Assembly: GCA_028281365.1 (NCBI GenBank)
Contig: JANQJZ010000029.1
Coordinates: 1 to 38,199, forward strand
DNA: 38,199 nucleotides
DNA from: Gammaproteobacteria bacterium
GTDB taxonomy: Bacteria > Pseudomonadota > Gammaproteobacteria > Eutrophobiales > Eutrophobiaceae
Direction: 5' to 3'
The position numbers were made by a program, and so were the translations under genes. The notes under the pieces were generated by a model. The model was not told the origin of the DNA and searched no databases. It saw only the letters and a program-made list of their open reading frames with translations. Positions 18,094 through 27,190 of this stretch are shown piece after piece (positions within the stretch are counted from its first letter, which is position 1; each line of letters opens with the position of its first letter).

Positions 18094-18804
18094 ATGCTAG
18101 AACCCGAATTGAGCGTTGCTAAAGACAAAATCCTGATTGTTGAAGACGAAGAAGCCATTCGTGACATGCTTGGCTATGCGTTGATGAAAGAAGGTTTTAA
18201 TTGTGATGAGGCAGCTGACGCCGAGCAGGCACGAAATACCATTGAATCCAGTCGTCCAAATCTTATCTTGCTTGACTGGATGTTGCCCGGTATGAGTGGG
18301 ATTGATTATGCCCGACGACTACGAAACGTGCCTGAAACCCGCGATATCCCAATCATTATGTTAACGGCCAAAGGTGAAGAGGCGGATAAAGTCAGAGGGT
18401 TGGAAACAGGCGCTGATGATTACATCACTAAACCATTTTCAACAAAAGAATTAATCGCCAGGGTAAAAGCAGTATTAAGACGTTATTCCAGTTCAACTGA
18501 CACAAGTATAATTGAAGTAAATGGTTTGGTGCTGGATCCTGAAACTTATCGTGTTACTGCTAATGGGCAAGATATTGAAATCAGTCCGACAGAATTTAAA
18601 TTGCTGCATTTCTTTATCGGGCATCCAGAACGGGTGTATAGTCGTACACAGTTGCTGGATCATGTTTGGGGTGAAAATGTCTATGTTGAGGAGCGTACTG
18701 TAGATGTCCATATTCGCCGTCTCAGAAAGACACTCGAACCGTATGGTTTTGATAGATATATACAGACTGTTCGTAGTGTCGGGTACCGTTTTTCCACCCG
18801 ATAG
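18094..18804 (+). CDS. phoB: Phosphate regulon response regulator PhoB
   Basis: DNA-binding response regulator that activates phosphate-starvation genes when phosphorylated by PhoR. The receiver domain (residues about 11-130) has the acidic pair in VEDEE, the phospho-acceptor Asp61 in LLDWMLPG, Thr91 in MLTAK and Lys113 in YITKPF. A winged-helix OmpR-type domain follows, ending VRSVGYRFS. At 236 residues it is slightly longer than E. coli PhoB because of a few extra N-terminal residues. There is no Shine-Dalgarno, and the predicted transcription start coincides with the ATG, so the message may be leaderless. Its own PhoB box implies autoactivation. Confidence 0.97.
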   Translation: MLEPELSVAKDKILIVEDEEAIRDMLGYALMKEGFNCDEAADAEQARNTIESSRPNLILLDWMLPGMSGIDYARRLRNVPETRDIPIIMLTAKGEEADKVRGLETGADDYITKPFSTKELIARVKAVLRRYSSSTDTSIIEVNGLVLDPETYRVTANGQDIEISPTEFKLLHFFIGHPERVYSRTQLLDHVWGENVYVEERTVDVHIRRLRKTLEPYGFDRYIQTVRSVGYRFSTR

Positions 18805-18817
18805 GAATTTCCTTTAA

Positions 18818-20134
18818 ATGAAGTATGATTTTTGGCGTTTCATCAGTGTTCTATTTTTAAGTGCCTTAATTGGAATTGTTACAGGTTATTTATCTGTTTG
18901 TCTAATTACAGGGTTGTTATTCTTTATCTGGTGGCAGTATAAAGAGTTTTCAAAAATATTAATCTGGTTACAAAAGCGTCATGAAACCAGCAGCCCTTCC
19001 CAGGCCGGGCTTATTGACGAAACATGCCGTGAAATTGATTATCTTCGGGATAGAAACAAGTCCCGTAAACAAAAACTTTCCGGTTATCTAAAGCGATTCC
19101 AGGATGCTACCAGTGCTTTACCCGATGCAGTTATTGTTTTAGGCGCTACTGGTGAAATTGAATGGGCAAATGAAAAAGCGTTGGAATATATTGGTGTTCA
19201 ATGGCCAAAGGATGCCGGATTGCGTTTATCGAATTTGGTTCGTTATCCAAAGTTAATAAAGTATCTCGATGCAAATGATGAGGAATTAGAAAAAGGGCTA
19301 CAAATTGTTTCTCCAATTAACAATAAGCTTAAATTGGAGATTCGTATATCGTCTTATGGCGATACACAAAAATTACTTGTTGCCAGAAATATAACGGCGA
19401 TCTCGAGAATAAATCAAATGCGTAAGGATTTTATTGCTAATGCATCACATGAATTGAGAACGCCATTGACTGTCATATCAGGTTATCTTGAAAGTTTTAT
19501 TGATGATGTTGATTGCCCGAAGGAATGGACGGGTTATATTCAACAGATGCGATCGCAAACTTCTCGTATGCAGCGTTTAATTCAAGATCTTATGCAACTT
19601 TCATCTCTTGAAACAGGGTCAGGTCAGGGCGAAAAAGAAATTATTTCTATTCCTATTATGTTGCAGTCTATTATTAATGAAGCAAGATCATTAAGTGGTT
19701 TCATGAACCATAAAATTACTCTAAATGCTGATCAAGCGCTTTATTTACACGCGAATCTACAAGAAATTTACAGTGTATTTTCAAACCTGGTTTTTAACGC
19801 CGTTCAATATACACCGGAATTTGGTCGTATTGATGTTTGTTGGTATGAAGATGATGAAGGCCCTCATTTTTCTGTAAAAGATAATGGGCTTGGTATTGCA
19901 TCAGAGCATATTCCCAGGTTAACAGAGCGTTTTTATCGAATCGATAAAGGTCGTTCAAGGGAAAAGGGTGGAACTGGCCTGGGACTTGCAATTGTTAAGC
20001 ATGCCTTGGCGCGTCATGATGGTAAATTATTTATTGATAGTGAATTAAGTAAGGGAAGTCTGTTTCGTTGTGATTTCCCTAAAACATTGATTGTTCGTTC
20101 AGAGACAAAGGTTAGTAATAGTTTGTCCGCATAG
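18818..20134 (+). CDS. phoR: Phosphate regulon sensor histidine kinase PhoR
   Basis: Membrane sensor kinase partner of PhoB; it reads phosphate status through the Pst transporter and PhoU. The 438-residue protein has two close N-terminal membrane spans (about residues 10-40), a PAS domain (about 95-190) and the kinase core. The H-box is ASHELRTPLTVI with phospho-acceptor His211. The N-box is FNAVQYTP, and the G boxes are DNGLGI and GTGLGL. There is no large periplasmic domain, as usual for PhoR. It starts 13 nt after the phoB stop. Confidence 0.97.
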   Translation: MKYDFWRFISVLFLSALIGIVTGYLSVCLITGLLFFIWWQYKEFSKILIWLQKRHETSSPSQAGLIDETCREIDYLRDRNKSRKQKLSGYLKRFQDATSALPDAVIVLGATGEIEWANEKALEYIGVQWPKDAGLRLSNLVRYPKLIKYLDANDEELEKGLQIVSPINNKLKLEIRISSYGDTQKLLVARNITAISRINQMRKDFIANASHELRTPLTVISGYLESFIDDVDCPKEWTGYIQQMRSQTSRMQRLIQDLMQLSSLETGSGQGEKEIISIPIMLQSIINEARSLSGFMNHKITLNADQALYLHANLQEIYSVFSNLVFNAVQYTPEFGRIDVCWYEDDEGPHFSVKDNGLGIASEHIPRLTERFYRIDKGRSREKGGTGLGLAIVKHALARHDGKLFIDSELSKGSLFRCDFPKTLIVRSETKVSNSLSA

Positions 20135-20143
20135 TTTTTTAAG

Positions 20144-20199
20144 CTGTCATTAAATTGTAATATTTATTTCACTACCTTGTAATTTGTAATCATGATAAT
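20144..20199 (+). promoter_or_regulatory. Tandem PhoB boxes and promoter of pstS
   Basis: Four half-sites lie in register at 11-bp pitch: CTGTCAT (20144, perfect), TTGTAAT (20155), ATTTCAC (20166, weak) and TTGTAAT (20177). GATAAT (20194-20199) begins 10 nt after the last one and serves as the -10. The leader is about 55 nt, with the Shine-Dalgarno AAGGAG at 20245-20250. Confidence 0.75.
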
Positions 20200-20260
20200 A
20201 ACTAAATAATTATTACGAATAATTTTTTATCTGTTATCTATCTCAAGGAGCTAAAGCAAT

Positions 20261-21268
20261 ATGACTATAAAGAGATTATCAGCATGTCTGGTTGCACTTT
20301 CTATGTTGTTACCTATGTCATCAATGGCAAAAGATAAGGTTGACGCTGGTTTAGCAGATTATGCTAAGGCAAGTGGTGTTTCTGGCAATATCAGCAGTGT
20401 CGGTTCAGACACCCTCGCAAATCTTATGACCTTATGGGCGGAAGAATTCAAACGCCTTTATCCAAATGTGAATGTACAAATTCAGGCGGCAGGTTCTTCG
20501 ACCGCTCCACCAGCCTTAACAGAGGGAACATCAAACTTTGGCCCTATGAGCCGAAAGATGAAAGATAAGGAAATTGCAGCATTTGAAAGTAAGTTTGGTT
20601 ATAAACCTACGCCGATTGGTGTCGCAATTGATGCTCTAGCCGTGTATGTCAATAAAGATAACCCAATTAAAGGTCTAACGATTCCACAAGTCGATGCAAT
20701 GTTTTCAGCAACACGTAAGTGTGGCTACGCTAGCGATATTACTACCTGGGGACAGCTTGGGTTAACCGGTGACTGGGCAAATCGTCCAGTTCAGCTTTAC
20801 GGTCGTAACTCGGTATCAGGTACATACGGTTATTTCAAAAAGAAGGCTCTATGTAAAGGTGACTATAAGGATAATGTAAATGAGCAACCCGGTTCTGCAT
20901 CTGTTGTACAAGGTATAACCAAATCACTTAATGGTTTAGGTTATTCGGGTATTGGATACAAGACCTCTGGTGTTAAGGCAGTAGCATTAGCCAAGAAGGC
21001 AGATGGTAAATTTATTGAAGCTACACCTGAGACTGCATCAACAGGCAAGTATCCTTTGGGCCGTTTTTTATATGTTTATGTAAATAAACAACCAAATAAG
21101 CCATTGCCCCCTTTGGAAAGTGAATTCATCAAAATGGTTTTATCCAAGACAGGTCAATTAGTTGTTGTTAAAGATGGATATATTCCATTACCTGCAAAGG
21201 TAGCTGAAGGTGAATTAGCTAAAGTTACAGGGCAAGGTTCTGACGCAGAGAATATTGTAAAGAAGTAA
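20261..21268 (+). CDS. pstS: Phosphate ABC transporter substrate-binding protein PstS
   Basis: Periplasmic phosphate-binding protein that feeds the PstCAB transporter. The 335-residue protein has a signal peptide ending S-S-M-A at residue 23. Phosphate-binding segments are visible: [10 protein letters not shown] near the N-terminus, [12 protein letters not shown], and [12 protein letters not shown]. These are typical of the gammaproteobacterial PstS form. The gene stands alone behind tandem PhoB boxes and a good Shine-Dalgarno, and ends at its own terminator. High output relative to the membrane genes is therefore expected, as is usual for a binding protein. Confidence 0.96.
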   Translation: MTIKRLSACLVALSMLLPMSSMAKDKVDAGLADYAKASGVSGNISSVGSDTLANLMTLWAEEFKRLYPNVNVQIQAAGSSTAPPALTEGTSNFGPMSRKMKDKEIAAFESKFGYKPTPIGVAIDALAVYVNKDNPIKGLTIPQVDAMFSATRKCGYASDITTWGQLGLTGDWANRPVQLYGRNSVSGTYGYFKKKALCKGDYKDNVNEQPGSASVVQGITKSLNGLGYSGIGYKTSGVKAVALAKKADGKFIEATPETASTGKYPLGRFLYVYVNKQPNKPLPPLESEFIKMVLSKTGQLVVVKDGYIPLPAKVAEGELAKVTGQGSDAENIVKK

Positions 21269-21293
21269 TTAGAATAATTGTTTGCTTTTTTAT

Positions 21294-21317
21294 AACCCTG
21301 CTTCGGCAGGGTTTTTT
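21294..21317 (+). terminator. Rho-independent terminator after pstS
   Basis: Stem AACCCTGC/GCAGGGTT with a TTCG tetraloop followed by a T run. It lies 25 bp beyond pstS and separates it from pstC. Repeat locus 3 starts 1 bp after the T run. Confidence 0.93.
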
Positions 21318-21318
21318 A

Positions 21319-21406
21319 TTGCCTACAGGACGTAGGTAAGGGCGATTTGTCGGGAACAAAAATCGCTTCCGCCATCCATGGCGGTCGTATGCAGCGGGCG
21401 CATGGA
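21319..21406 (+). repeat. 88-bp inverted repeat, right copy
   Basis: Perfect reverse complement of 16055-16142; I compared all 88 positions. The match ends exactly at both edges (bases 21318 and 21407 differ from the other copy). Confidence 0.95.
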
Positions 21407-21505
21407 TGCGCAGGAGCTGCGTTCTCCATAGATGTATGTATGCCGCTACTGCATGGGCAAGGATTGTTCCCAACAATCCTATTGCATTTCCTCCATCCAT
21501 GGAGG
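21319..21505 (+). repeat. Hairpin-array repeat, locus 3
   Basis: Hairpins between pstS and pstC: CCTAC-AGGAC-GTAGG (21322-21336); TTTGT-CGGGA-ACAAA (21346-21360), extended by GCGA/TCGC; CCGCC-ATCCAT-GGCGG (21369-21384); a two-tier hairpin GCAGC/GCTGC (21391-21420) enclosing GCGC-ATGGAT-GCGC (21398-21411) plus an unpaired AGGA; a 9-bp stem AGGATTGTT/AACAATCCT (21460-21480); and CCTCC-ATCCAT-GGAGG (21490-21505). Most plus-strand loops carry GGA; two carry its complement. The minus-strand open frame across this region merely reads the repeat. Confidence 0.82.
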
Positions 21506-21584
21506 TCATGCGGAGTGGCGGCTTATTGAAACATTTTTATTGTTAATGTTGAATTAAATTATATTTCATCTGCATATCTTGGTC

Positions 21585-21618
21585 TTGTAACAAAACTGTC
21601 ATAAACCAACTCTAGAAT
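21585..21618 (+). promoter_or_regulatory. PhoB box and promoter of pstC
   Basis: TTGTAAC (21585-21591) and a perfect CTGTCAT (21596-21602) are at 11-bp pitch. A weaker ATTTCAT at 21563 is in phase two turns upstream. The -10-like TAGAAT (21613-21618) begins 10 nt after the box. The start site would fall at about 21625, on the pstC ATG. Confidence 0.72.
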
Positions 21619-21624
21619 AATGCC

Positions 21625-23910
21625 ATGAATACGAATGAGGCTGTTGCAGATTCACCTCTGCTTCATGATTTTAACTCCCAAACCGCAAAAAAATACCGTA
21701 AATGGCGTCATATTAAAGATGTTGCAACCCGGCATTTGATGGCGTTTGGTGGTGTAAGCGTAATTATTGCGATTGTTTTGATTGCTTTTTACTTATTGTA
21801 TGTCGTTATTCCTATGTTTAAGTCGGCAGAAATTGAGTCGATCGCCAGCTATTCACTTCCAGGTAATGCTAATACAAAATCTTTGATGTATGCGATGGAG
21901 GAGCAACGTGAAGTTGCTTTACGTATTGATGAACAAGGTAAGGCCGTATTTTTTGCTACGGTTACGGGTGAAATACGTAAAAGCATTGATCTTAATATTC
22001 CGCTTGATTTGTCTATAACAGCAGTAGCGGCAGGCGATCAAACTGAAAAAATGATTGGTCTGGGATTATCAGATGGCAGTGTTTTATTTTTTCAACATAA
22101 TTATGATGTTTCATATCCTGACGATGTTCGTTTAATCACACCTTTTATAAGTTTTCCATTTGGGGAGACACCAATACAGCTTAATAAAGCAGGCGAATCT
22201 ATTAAGCAATTAAGTGTTCAATACGATGGCGAACAGGCAACTTTGGTTGCTCATGGATCTCGTGCACAAATAAATCTTGTTAGTCTGATAAAAGAAGAAT
22301 CAATGTTAAGTGATGAAATTAAAATTTCACGAGAAGAAAGTGTTATTCCTGTCGATACCGGAGATATTGTTGAGTTGCGAATAGATATCGAACAGCGCGA
22401 AATGTATGTCGCAGATAAACTTGGCAATATATATTTTTATAATATCAGTAATAAAACGGAACCAAGATTAATACAAAAAGTCAGGGCAGTTGAAGATGAT
22501 ATTACTATAACTGCCGTGGAGTTTTTAGCGGGAGGTATCTCTATATTGGTTGGTGATACAACGGGGCAAATTGCACAATGGTTTCCGGTAAGAGATGACG
22601 AAAATAATTATACGTTACAAAAAATAAGAACCTTTAATAAACAAAAATCTTCCATAACTGAAATTGCTCCGGAACATTCTCGTAAAGGTTTTGTTGCTAT
22701 TGATGAAAGTGGAGAAATGGGTATTTATCATACAACGGCACATCGTACTGTTTTACTCGAACAAATTGATGATCATGTACTTAATGCTATTGTATTGTCC
22801 CCTCGGGCAAATGCGGCATTAATAGAAAATGATAAAGCCCAATTACAATTTTGGCATTTTCATAATGAACATCCGGAAATATCCTGGCAATCTATATGGG
22901 GAAAGGTTTGGTATGAAAGTCGAGATAAACCGGAATACGTATGGCAGTCTTCTTCAGCCAGTAGTGATTTCGAACCAAAATTCAGCTTAACACCATTAGC
23001 ATTTGGAACGTTTAAGGCAGCGTTTTATGCAATGATGTTTGCTATTCCGCTTGCCATACTTGGTGCGATGTATACAGCCTATTTTATGGCGCCAAAGATG
23101 CGCCAGGTTGTAAAACCTACAATCGAAATTATGGAAGCATTACCCACAGTAATATTGGGATTTTTAGCAGGCTTGTGGTTGGCACCTTTTGTTGAACTGC
23201 ATTTACCTGGTATGTTTATCATGATTTTTTGTGTTCCTTTAAGCATCGTTTTCGCTGCTGCCGTTTGGGAATTTATTCCTGACAATATAAAACATAAAGT
23301 TCCAGAAGGTTGGGAGGCAGCTTTGCTTATCCCTGTCGTTATTATTGCTGTTTGTTTTTCAGTCTTAATTAGTCAACCCGTTGAGAATTTATTGTTCGGG
23401 GGTAACTTACCTTTATGGCTAAGTCAGGAACTTGGAATTACCTACGATCAACGAAATTCAATGGTAGTTGGTTTTGCAATGGGTTTTGCTGTAATACCTA
23501 CAATATTTTCAATCAGCGAAGATGCGGTTTACAGTGTTCCAAAACATTTAACGACAGGTTCTTTAGCATTAGGCGCTACACCCTGGCAAACCATGATGCG
23601 AGTCGTTTTATTAACTGCCAGCCCAGGTATTTTTTCTGCAATCATGATTGGTCTTGGTCGTGCTGTGGGTGAAACCATGATTGTTGTTATGGCAACAGGT
23701 AATACTGCAATCATGGATATGAGTATCTTTGAGGGATTTCGTGCCTTATCAGCAAACATTGCTGTAGAGATGCCGGAGACAGAGGTTAACAGTACTCACT
23801 ATCGTATTTTGTTCCTGGGCGCCCTGGTTTTATTTGCCGTGACATTTCTTTTCAATACGATTGCTGAAGTCGTTCGACAACGGTTACGTACTAAATACAG
23901 TTCATTGTAA
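21625..23910 (+). CDS. pstC: Phosphate ABC transporter permease PstC (long form)
   Basis: Membrane subunit of the high-affinity phosphate importer. At 761 residues it is the long gammaproteobacterial form. It has one N-terminal membrane span (about residues 40-67), a large periplasmic domain of roughly 390 residues rich in beta strands, then the five-to-six-span permease core with the EAA-type loop ([18 protein letters not shown]) that contacts PstB. The function of the large insert is not known to me. Its TAA overlaps the pstA ATG by one base (23910). There is no Shine-Dalgarno, and the predicted start of transcription lies at the ATG. Confidence 0.95.
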   Translation: MNTNEAVADSPLLHDFNSQTAKKYRKWRHIKDVATRHLMAFGGVSVIIAIVLIAFYLLYVVIPMFKSAEIESIASYSLPGNANTKSLMYAMEEQREVALRIDEQGKAVFFATVTGEIRKSIDLNIPLDLSITAVAAGDQTEKMIGLGLSDGSVLFFQHNYDVSYPDDVRLITPFISFPFGETPIQLNKAGESIKQLSVQYDGEQATLVAHGSRAQINLVSLIKEESMLSDEIKISREESVIPVDTGDIVELRIDIEQREMYVADKLGNIYFYNISNKTEPRLIQKVRAVEDDITITAVEFLAGGISILVGDTTGQIAQWFPVRDDENNYTLQKIRTFNKQKSSITEIAPEHSRKGFVAIDESGEMGIYHTTAHRTVLLEQIDDHVLNAIVLSPRANAALIENDKAQLQFWHFHNEHPEISWQSIWGKVWYESRDKPEYVWQSSSASSDFEPKFSLTPLAFGTFKAAFYAMMFAIPLAILGAMYTAYFMAPKMRQVVKPTIEIMEALPTVILGFLAGLWLAPFVELHLPGMFIMIFCVPLSIVFAAAVWEFIPDNIKHKVPEGWEAALLIPVVIIAVCFSVLISQPVENLLFGGNLPLWLSQELGITYDQRNSMVVGFAMGFAVIPTIFSISEDAVYSVPKHLTTGSLALGATPWQTMMRVVLLTASPGIFSAIMIGLGRAVGETMIVVMATGNTAIMDMSIFEGFRALSANIAVEMPETEVNSTHYRILFLGALVLFAVTFLFNTIAEVVRQRLRTKYSSL

Positions 23911-25568
23911 TGAATAAACATATTAAACATTGGTTTGATACAGGGATGCCTTTTGTCTGGCTAAATGCTGGTGCTGTTTCGGTATCAGTTATTATGGTTG
24001 TTGGTTTAATTGCCTTAATCGCTGTACGTGGCTTGGGTCATTTCTGGCCATCCAATATTGCTGTATTTGATTATTATGCGGAGCCAAACACTTCTGCTGA
24101 ACGATTAATGGGTGAAATAGTTGATGAAGAGACAGTTTCACGTTCACGTGCAGGTAACCCTGGTTATCAGGGAGAAACGATAAAACGAAATTTAATCAAA
24201 AGTGGCAATCGTGATATTTCCGGTTTGGATTTTAGTTGGATACTCGATGCAGGAATAAAAAATATTTCCTATCCTGATGATGCAGTGGTTGTTGAAAGGC
24301 GCGAATGGGGAAATTTTTATGGTTTTCTAACCGGATTAGAAAAAGACGGCCAAAAGATTTCCAACAATGACAGATTGTGGGAAACATTTCAGGAAGAAAT
24401 TGAAAGAAATAATAAGGTCTTTAAAGAAATTCGCCATGTTGAAAAAGATTTAATTGGTGCCATTAATTATAAGATGGAACGTTTACGCCTTAAGGAACGT
24501 AGTCTCGAGCTAGAAGGAGAAAAGACACCGGAAAATTTACAAATAATTAATCAACAACGTGAAGAACTGCAACGTGAGTATGATAGTTATACAACACAAC
24601 TAGAAAAACTATACAGTAAATTTAATAGTTCCAGTTTTAATGCAATTACTGCTGATGGGAAAAAAATTACAGTAAGTCTCTCAAAAGTTGTTAGAGCATA
24701 TCAACCTAATGCGATGGGGACACTAGATAAAACACTTTTCTATTGTGAGAAATTTTGGGAATTTTTGACAGATGATCCACGTGAAGCAAATACTGAGGGT
24801 GGCATTTTTCCGGCCATATTTGGTACGGTATTGATGGTTATTATTATGGCTGTCATGGTTACTCCATTTGGTGTTATCGCAGCAGTTTATTTACGTGAGT
24901 ATGCGACACAGGGCCCATTTACCCGTCTCGTTCGTATTGCCGTGAATAATCTTGCCGGTGTCCCTTCTGTTGTATATGGCGTTTTTGGTCTTGGTTTTTT
25001 TGTTTATTTTCTTGGTGGTTCAATTGACCAATTATTCTTTCCTGAATCGCTACCAGCACCGACCTTTGGTACGCCAGGTCTATTATGGGCTTCACTAACA
25101 CTCGCAATATTGACAGTACCGGTTGTCATTGTGGCAACGGAAGAAGGCCTTTCGCGTGTGCCCAGAGCAATTCGTGAAGGTAGTCTTGCACTCGGTGCTA
25201 CCAAAGCAGAGACAATGTGGCGAACAGTATTACCCATGACGGCCTCTGCAATGATTACAGGTTTAATTTTAGCCGTCGCGCGTGCCGCAGGCGAAGTCGC
25301 ACCTCTAATGTTAGTCGGTGTGGTTAAACTTGCACCATCTTTAGCACTCGATGGAAATGCGCCCTTTTTGCACCTGGATAGAAAATTTATGCACCTGGGT
25401 TTTCATATCTATGACGTAGGCTTCCAGAGCCCAAATGTGGAAGCAGCACGACCATTGGTTTATGCGACTGCTTTATTGCTGGTTGTGTTAATTATTATTT
25501 TAAACCTGACAGCGATACGAATTCGTAATAGTCTTAGGGAGAAATATCGTGCAGCAGAACAATCTTGA
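23910..25568 (+). CDS. pstA: Phosphate ABC transporter permease PstA (long form)
   Basis: Second membrane subunit of the phosphate importer, 552 residues. An N-terminal membrane span (about 15-42) is followed by a periplasmic insert of some 250 residues. That insert contains a long charged coiled coil (about 155-230, rich in Glu, Arg, Gln and Leu). The permease core follows, with the EAA loop [19 protein letters not shown]. It starts on the last base of the pstC stop and overlaps pstB by 20 bp, so translation of pstC-A-B is coupled. E. coli PstA (about 300 residues) lacks the insert. Confidence 0.95.
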   Translation: MNKHIKHWFDTGMPFVWLNAGAVSVSVIMVVGLIALIAVRGLGHFWPSNIAVFDYYAEPNTSAERLMGEIVDEETVSRSRAGNPGYQGETIKRNLIKSGNRDISGLDFSWILDAGIKNISYPDDAVVVERREWGNFYGFLTGLEKDGQKISNNDRLWETFQEEIERNNKVFKEIRHVEKDLIGAINYKMERLRLKERSLELEGEKTPENLQIINQQREELQREYDSYTTQLEKLYSKFNSSSFNAITADGKKITVSLSKVVRAYQPNAMGTLDKTLFYCEKFWEFLTDDPREANTEGGIFPAIFGTVLMVIIMAVMVTPFGVIAAVYLREYATQGPFTRLVRIAVNNLAGVPSVVYGVFGLGFFVYFLGGSIDQLFFPESLPAPTFGTPGLLWASLTLAILTVPVVIVATEEGLSRVPRAIREGSLALGATKAETMWRTVLPMTASAMITGLILAVARAAGEVAPLMLVGVVKLAPSLALDGNAPFLHLDRKFMHLGFHIYDVGFQSPNVEAARPLVYATALLLVVLIIILNLTAIRIRNSLREKYRAAEQS

Positions 25569-26442
25569 TGAAATTGAAACGTACCACGGGGAAGAGGCAG
25601 TGACAGAATCAAGTGTGACCACACCAACCCATGCAATCGACTTAGGCAGTATTGTTAAGTCGGGAGTAGAAGCCAATATTGCTGATGAAAATGTTTGTAT
25701 CGAAGTCAGTAACTTCAATCTTTTTTATGGTGAAAAACAGGCACTCAAAGATATCAGCATGAAAATACCGGAGAAGAAGGTGACGGCTTTTATCGGACCA
25801 AGTGGCTGCGGGAAGTCGACACTACTTCGTTGCTTTAATCGCATGAATGATCTAATTGATAGTGTAACGATAGAAGGTAATATCAAACTGGAAGGTCAAA
25901 ATATTTACGATAAAAATGTGAATGTTGCTGATCTTCGTCGTCGAGTTGGTATGGTCTTCCAAAAACCCAATCCTTTTCCTAAATCAATTTATGAAAACGT
26001 GGCCTATGGTTTACGTATTCAAGGCATCAAAGATCGACGTACGATTGACACTGTGGTTGAAAAATCATTGAGGGGCGCAGCACTTTGGGATGAAGTGAAA
26101 GATCGTCTTGATGATTTGGCAATGGGTTTGTCCGGCGGCCAACAACAGCGTTTGGTTATTGCTCGTGCTATTGCGATTGAGCCCGAAGTTATCTTACTTG
26201 ATGAACCTGCTTCAGCACTGGATCCAATCTCAACATTAAAAATTGAAGAATTGATCTATGAATTAAAGGATAAATTCACTATTGTTATCGTTACACATAA
26301 TATGCAACAGGCTGCGCGTGTCTCAGATTATACGGCTTATATGTATTTGGGTGAGATGATCGAGTTTAATGATACAAGTACATTGTTTACTAATCCAAAT
26401 GAAAAAATGACTGAAGATTATATTACAGGACGTTATGGCTAA
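25549..26442 (+). CDS. pstB: Phosphate ABC transporter ATPase PstB
   Basis: Cytoplasmic ATPase that powers the PstCA channel and passes the phosphate signal to PhoR. The start is GTG, set by GGGAG at 25537-25541, inside the end of pstA. The 297-residue protein has about 50 extra N-terminal residues, then Walker [10 protein letters not shown] (83-91), the Q-loop region [11 protein letters not shown], signature LSGGQQQR, Walker [14 protein letters not shown] and the switch histidine in VTHNMQQ. These PstB-specific features make the call firm. Confidence 0.97.
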   Translation: MQQNNLDEIETYHGEEAVTESSVTTPTHAIDLGSIVKSGVEANIADENVCIEVSNFNLFYGEKQALKDISMKIPEKKVTAFIGPSGCGKSTLLRCFNRMNDLIDSVTIEGNIKLEGQNIYDKNVNVADLRRRVGMVFQKPNPFPKSIYENVAYGLRIQGIKDRRTIDTVVEKSLRGAALWDEVKDRLDDLAMGLSGGQQQRLVIARAIAIEPEVILLDEPASALDPISTLKIEELIYELKDKFTIVIVTHNMQQAARVSDYTAYMYLGEMIEFNDTSTLFTNPNEKMTEDYITGRYG

Positions 26443-26467
26443 TATTCTTATTAACGGAGAATCTTAA

Positions 26468-27187
26468 ATGAGTTATGGCGCTATAAACCAACATATATCA
26501 AAACAGTTTGATGACGAATTAGAAAATGTTCGCGGCAAGGTGCTTGCTATGGGTGGACTTGTTGAGCAGCAACTTAATAATGCACTTAAATCATTAATTG
26601 ATGGTGATATGGAATTGGCGACATCAGTAATTGAAACGGAAGTCCAGGTTAATACTTATGAAGTTACTATTGATCAGGAATGTACAAAAATACTGGCGCG
26701 CAGACAGCCTGCAGCAAGTGATCTACGTTTGGTTATGGCAATTACCAAAACAATTACAGATTTAGAACGTGTGGGCGATGAGGCTGAAAAGATTGCCAAG
26801 ATGGGTTTGGAGTTAACAGATAAACAAGGACCTAAATCTTATTACATTAGTATTAATGCGATGGGTAATTTAGTTAGCCGAATGTTACATGATGCATTAG
26901 ATGCATTTGCACGTATGGATTCAAAAAATGCGGTAGAGGTCGCTGGTAAAGAACCAGAGTCGGATGATCAATACAGTGCAATTTTAAGACAGCTGATCAC
27001 TTATATGATGGAAGATACAAGAAATATTAGCGGTGCACTTGATGCTATATGGACAGTCCGAGCATTGGAACGGATTGGTGATCATGCCAGGAACATTTGC
27101 GAGAATGTTATTTATCTCGTTGAAGGTAAAGATGTCCGTCACATTAGCTTGCAGCAAATGGAAGATATCGTTTCAGATAACGATTAA
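26468..27187 (+). CDS. phoU: Phosphate signalling protein PhoU
   Basis: Cytoplasmic helical protein that links PstB and PhoR and shuts off the Pho response when phosphate is ample. The 239-residue protein is made of two similar three-helix halves with the metal-binding pattern TDLERVGDEAEKIAK in the first and ALERIGDHARNICE in the second. A good Shine-Dalgarno (GGAGA at 26456-26460) precedes it. It ends the pstCAB-phoU operon and converges on pit with only 3 nt between stop codons. Confidence 0.97.
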   Translation: MSYGAINQHISKQFDDELENVRGKVLAMGGLVEQQLNNALKSLIDGDMELATSVIETEVQVNTYEVTIDQECTKILARRQPAASDLRLVMAITKTITDLERVGDEAEKIAKMGLELTDKQGPKSYYISINAMGNLVSRMLHDALDAFARMDSKNAVEVAGKEPESDDQYSAILRQLITYMMEDTRNISGALDAIWTVRALERIGDHARNICENVIYLVEGKDVRHISLQQMEDIVSDND

Positions 27188-27190
27188 TTA

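Noticed and set aside
21225-21509. Minus-strand open frame across the pstS end and repeat locus 3
   Set aside because: It overlaps the pstS 3' end and its terminator antisense and otherwise reads repeat sequence.
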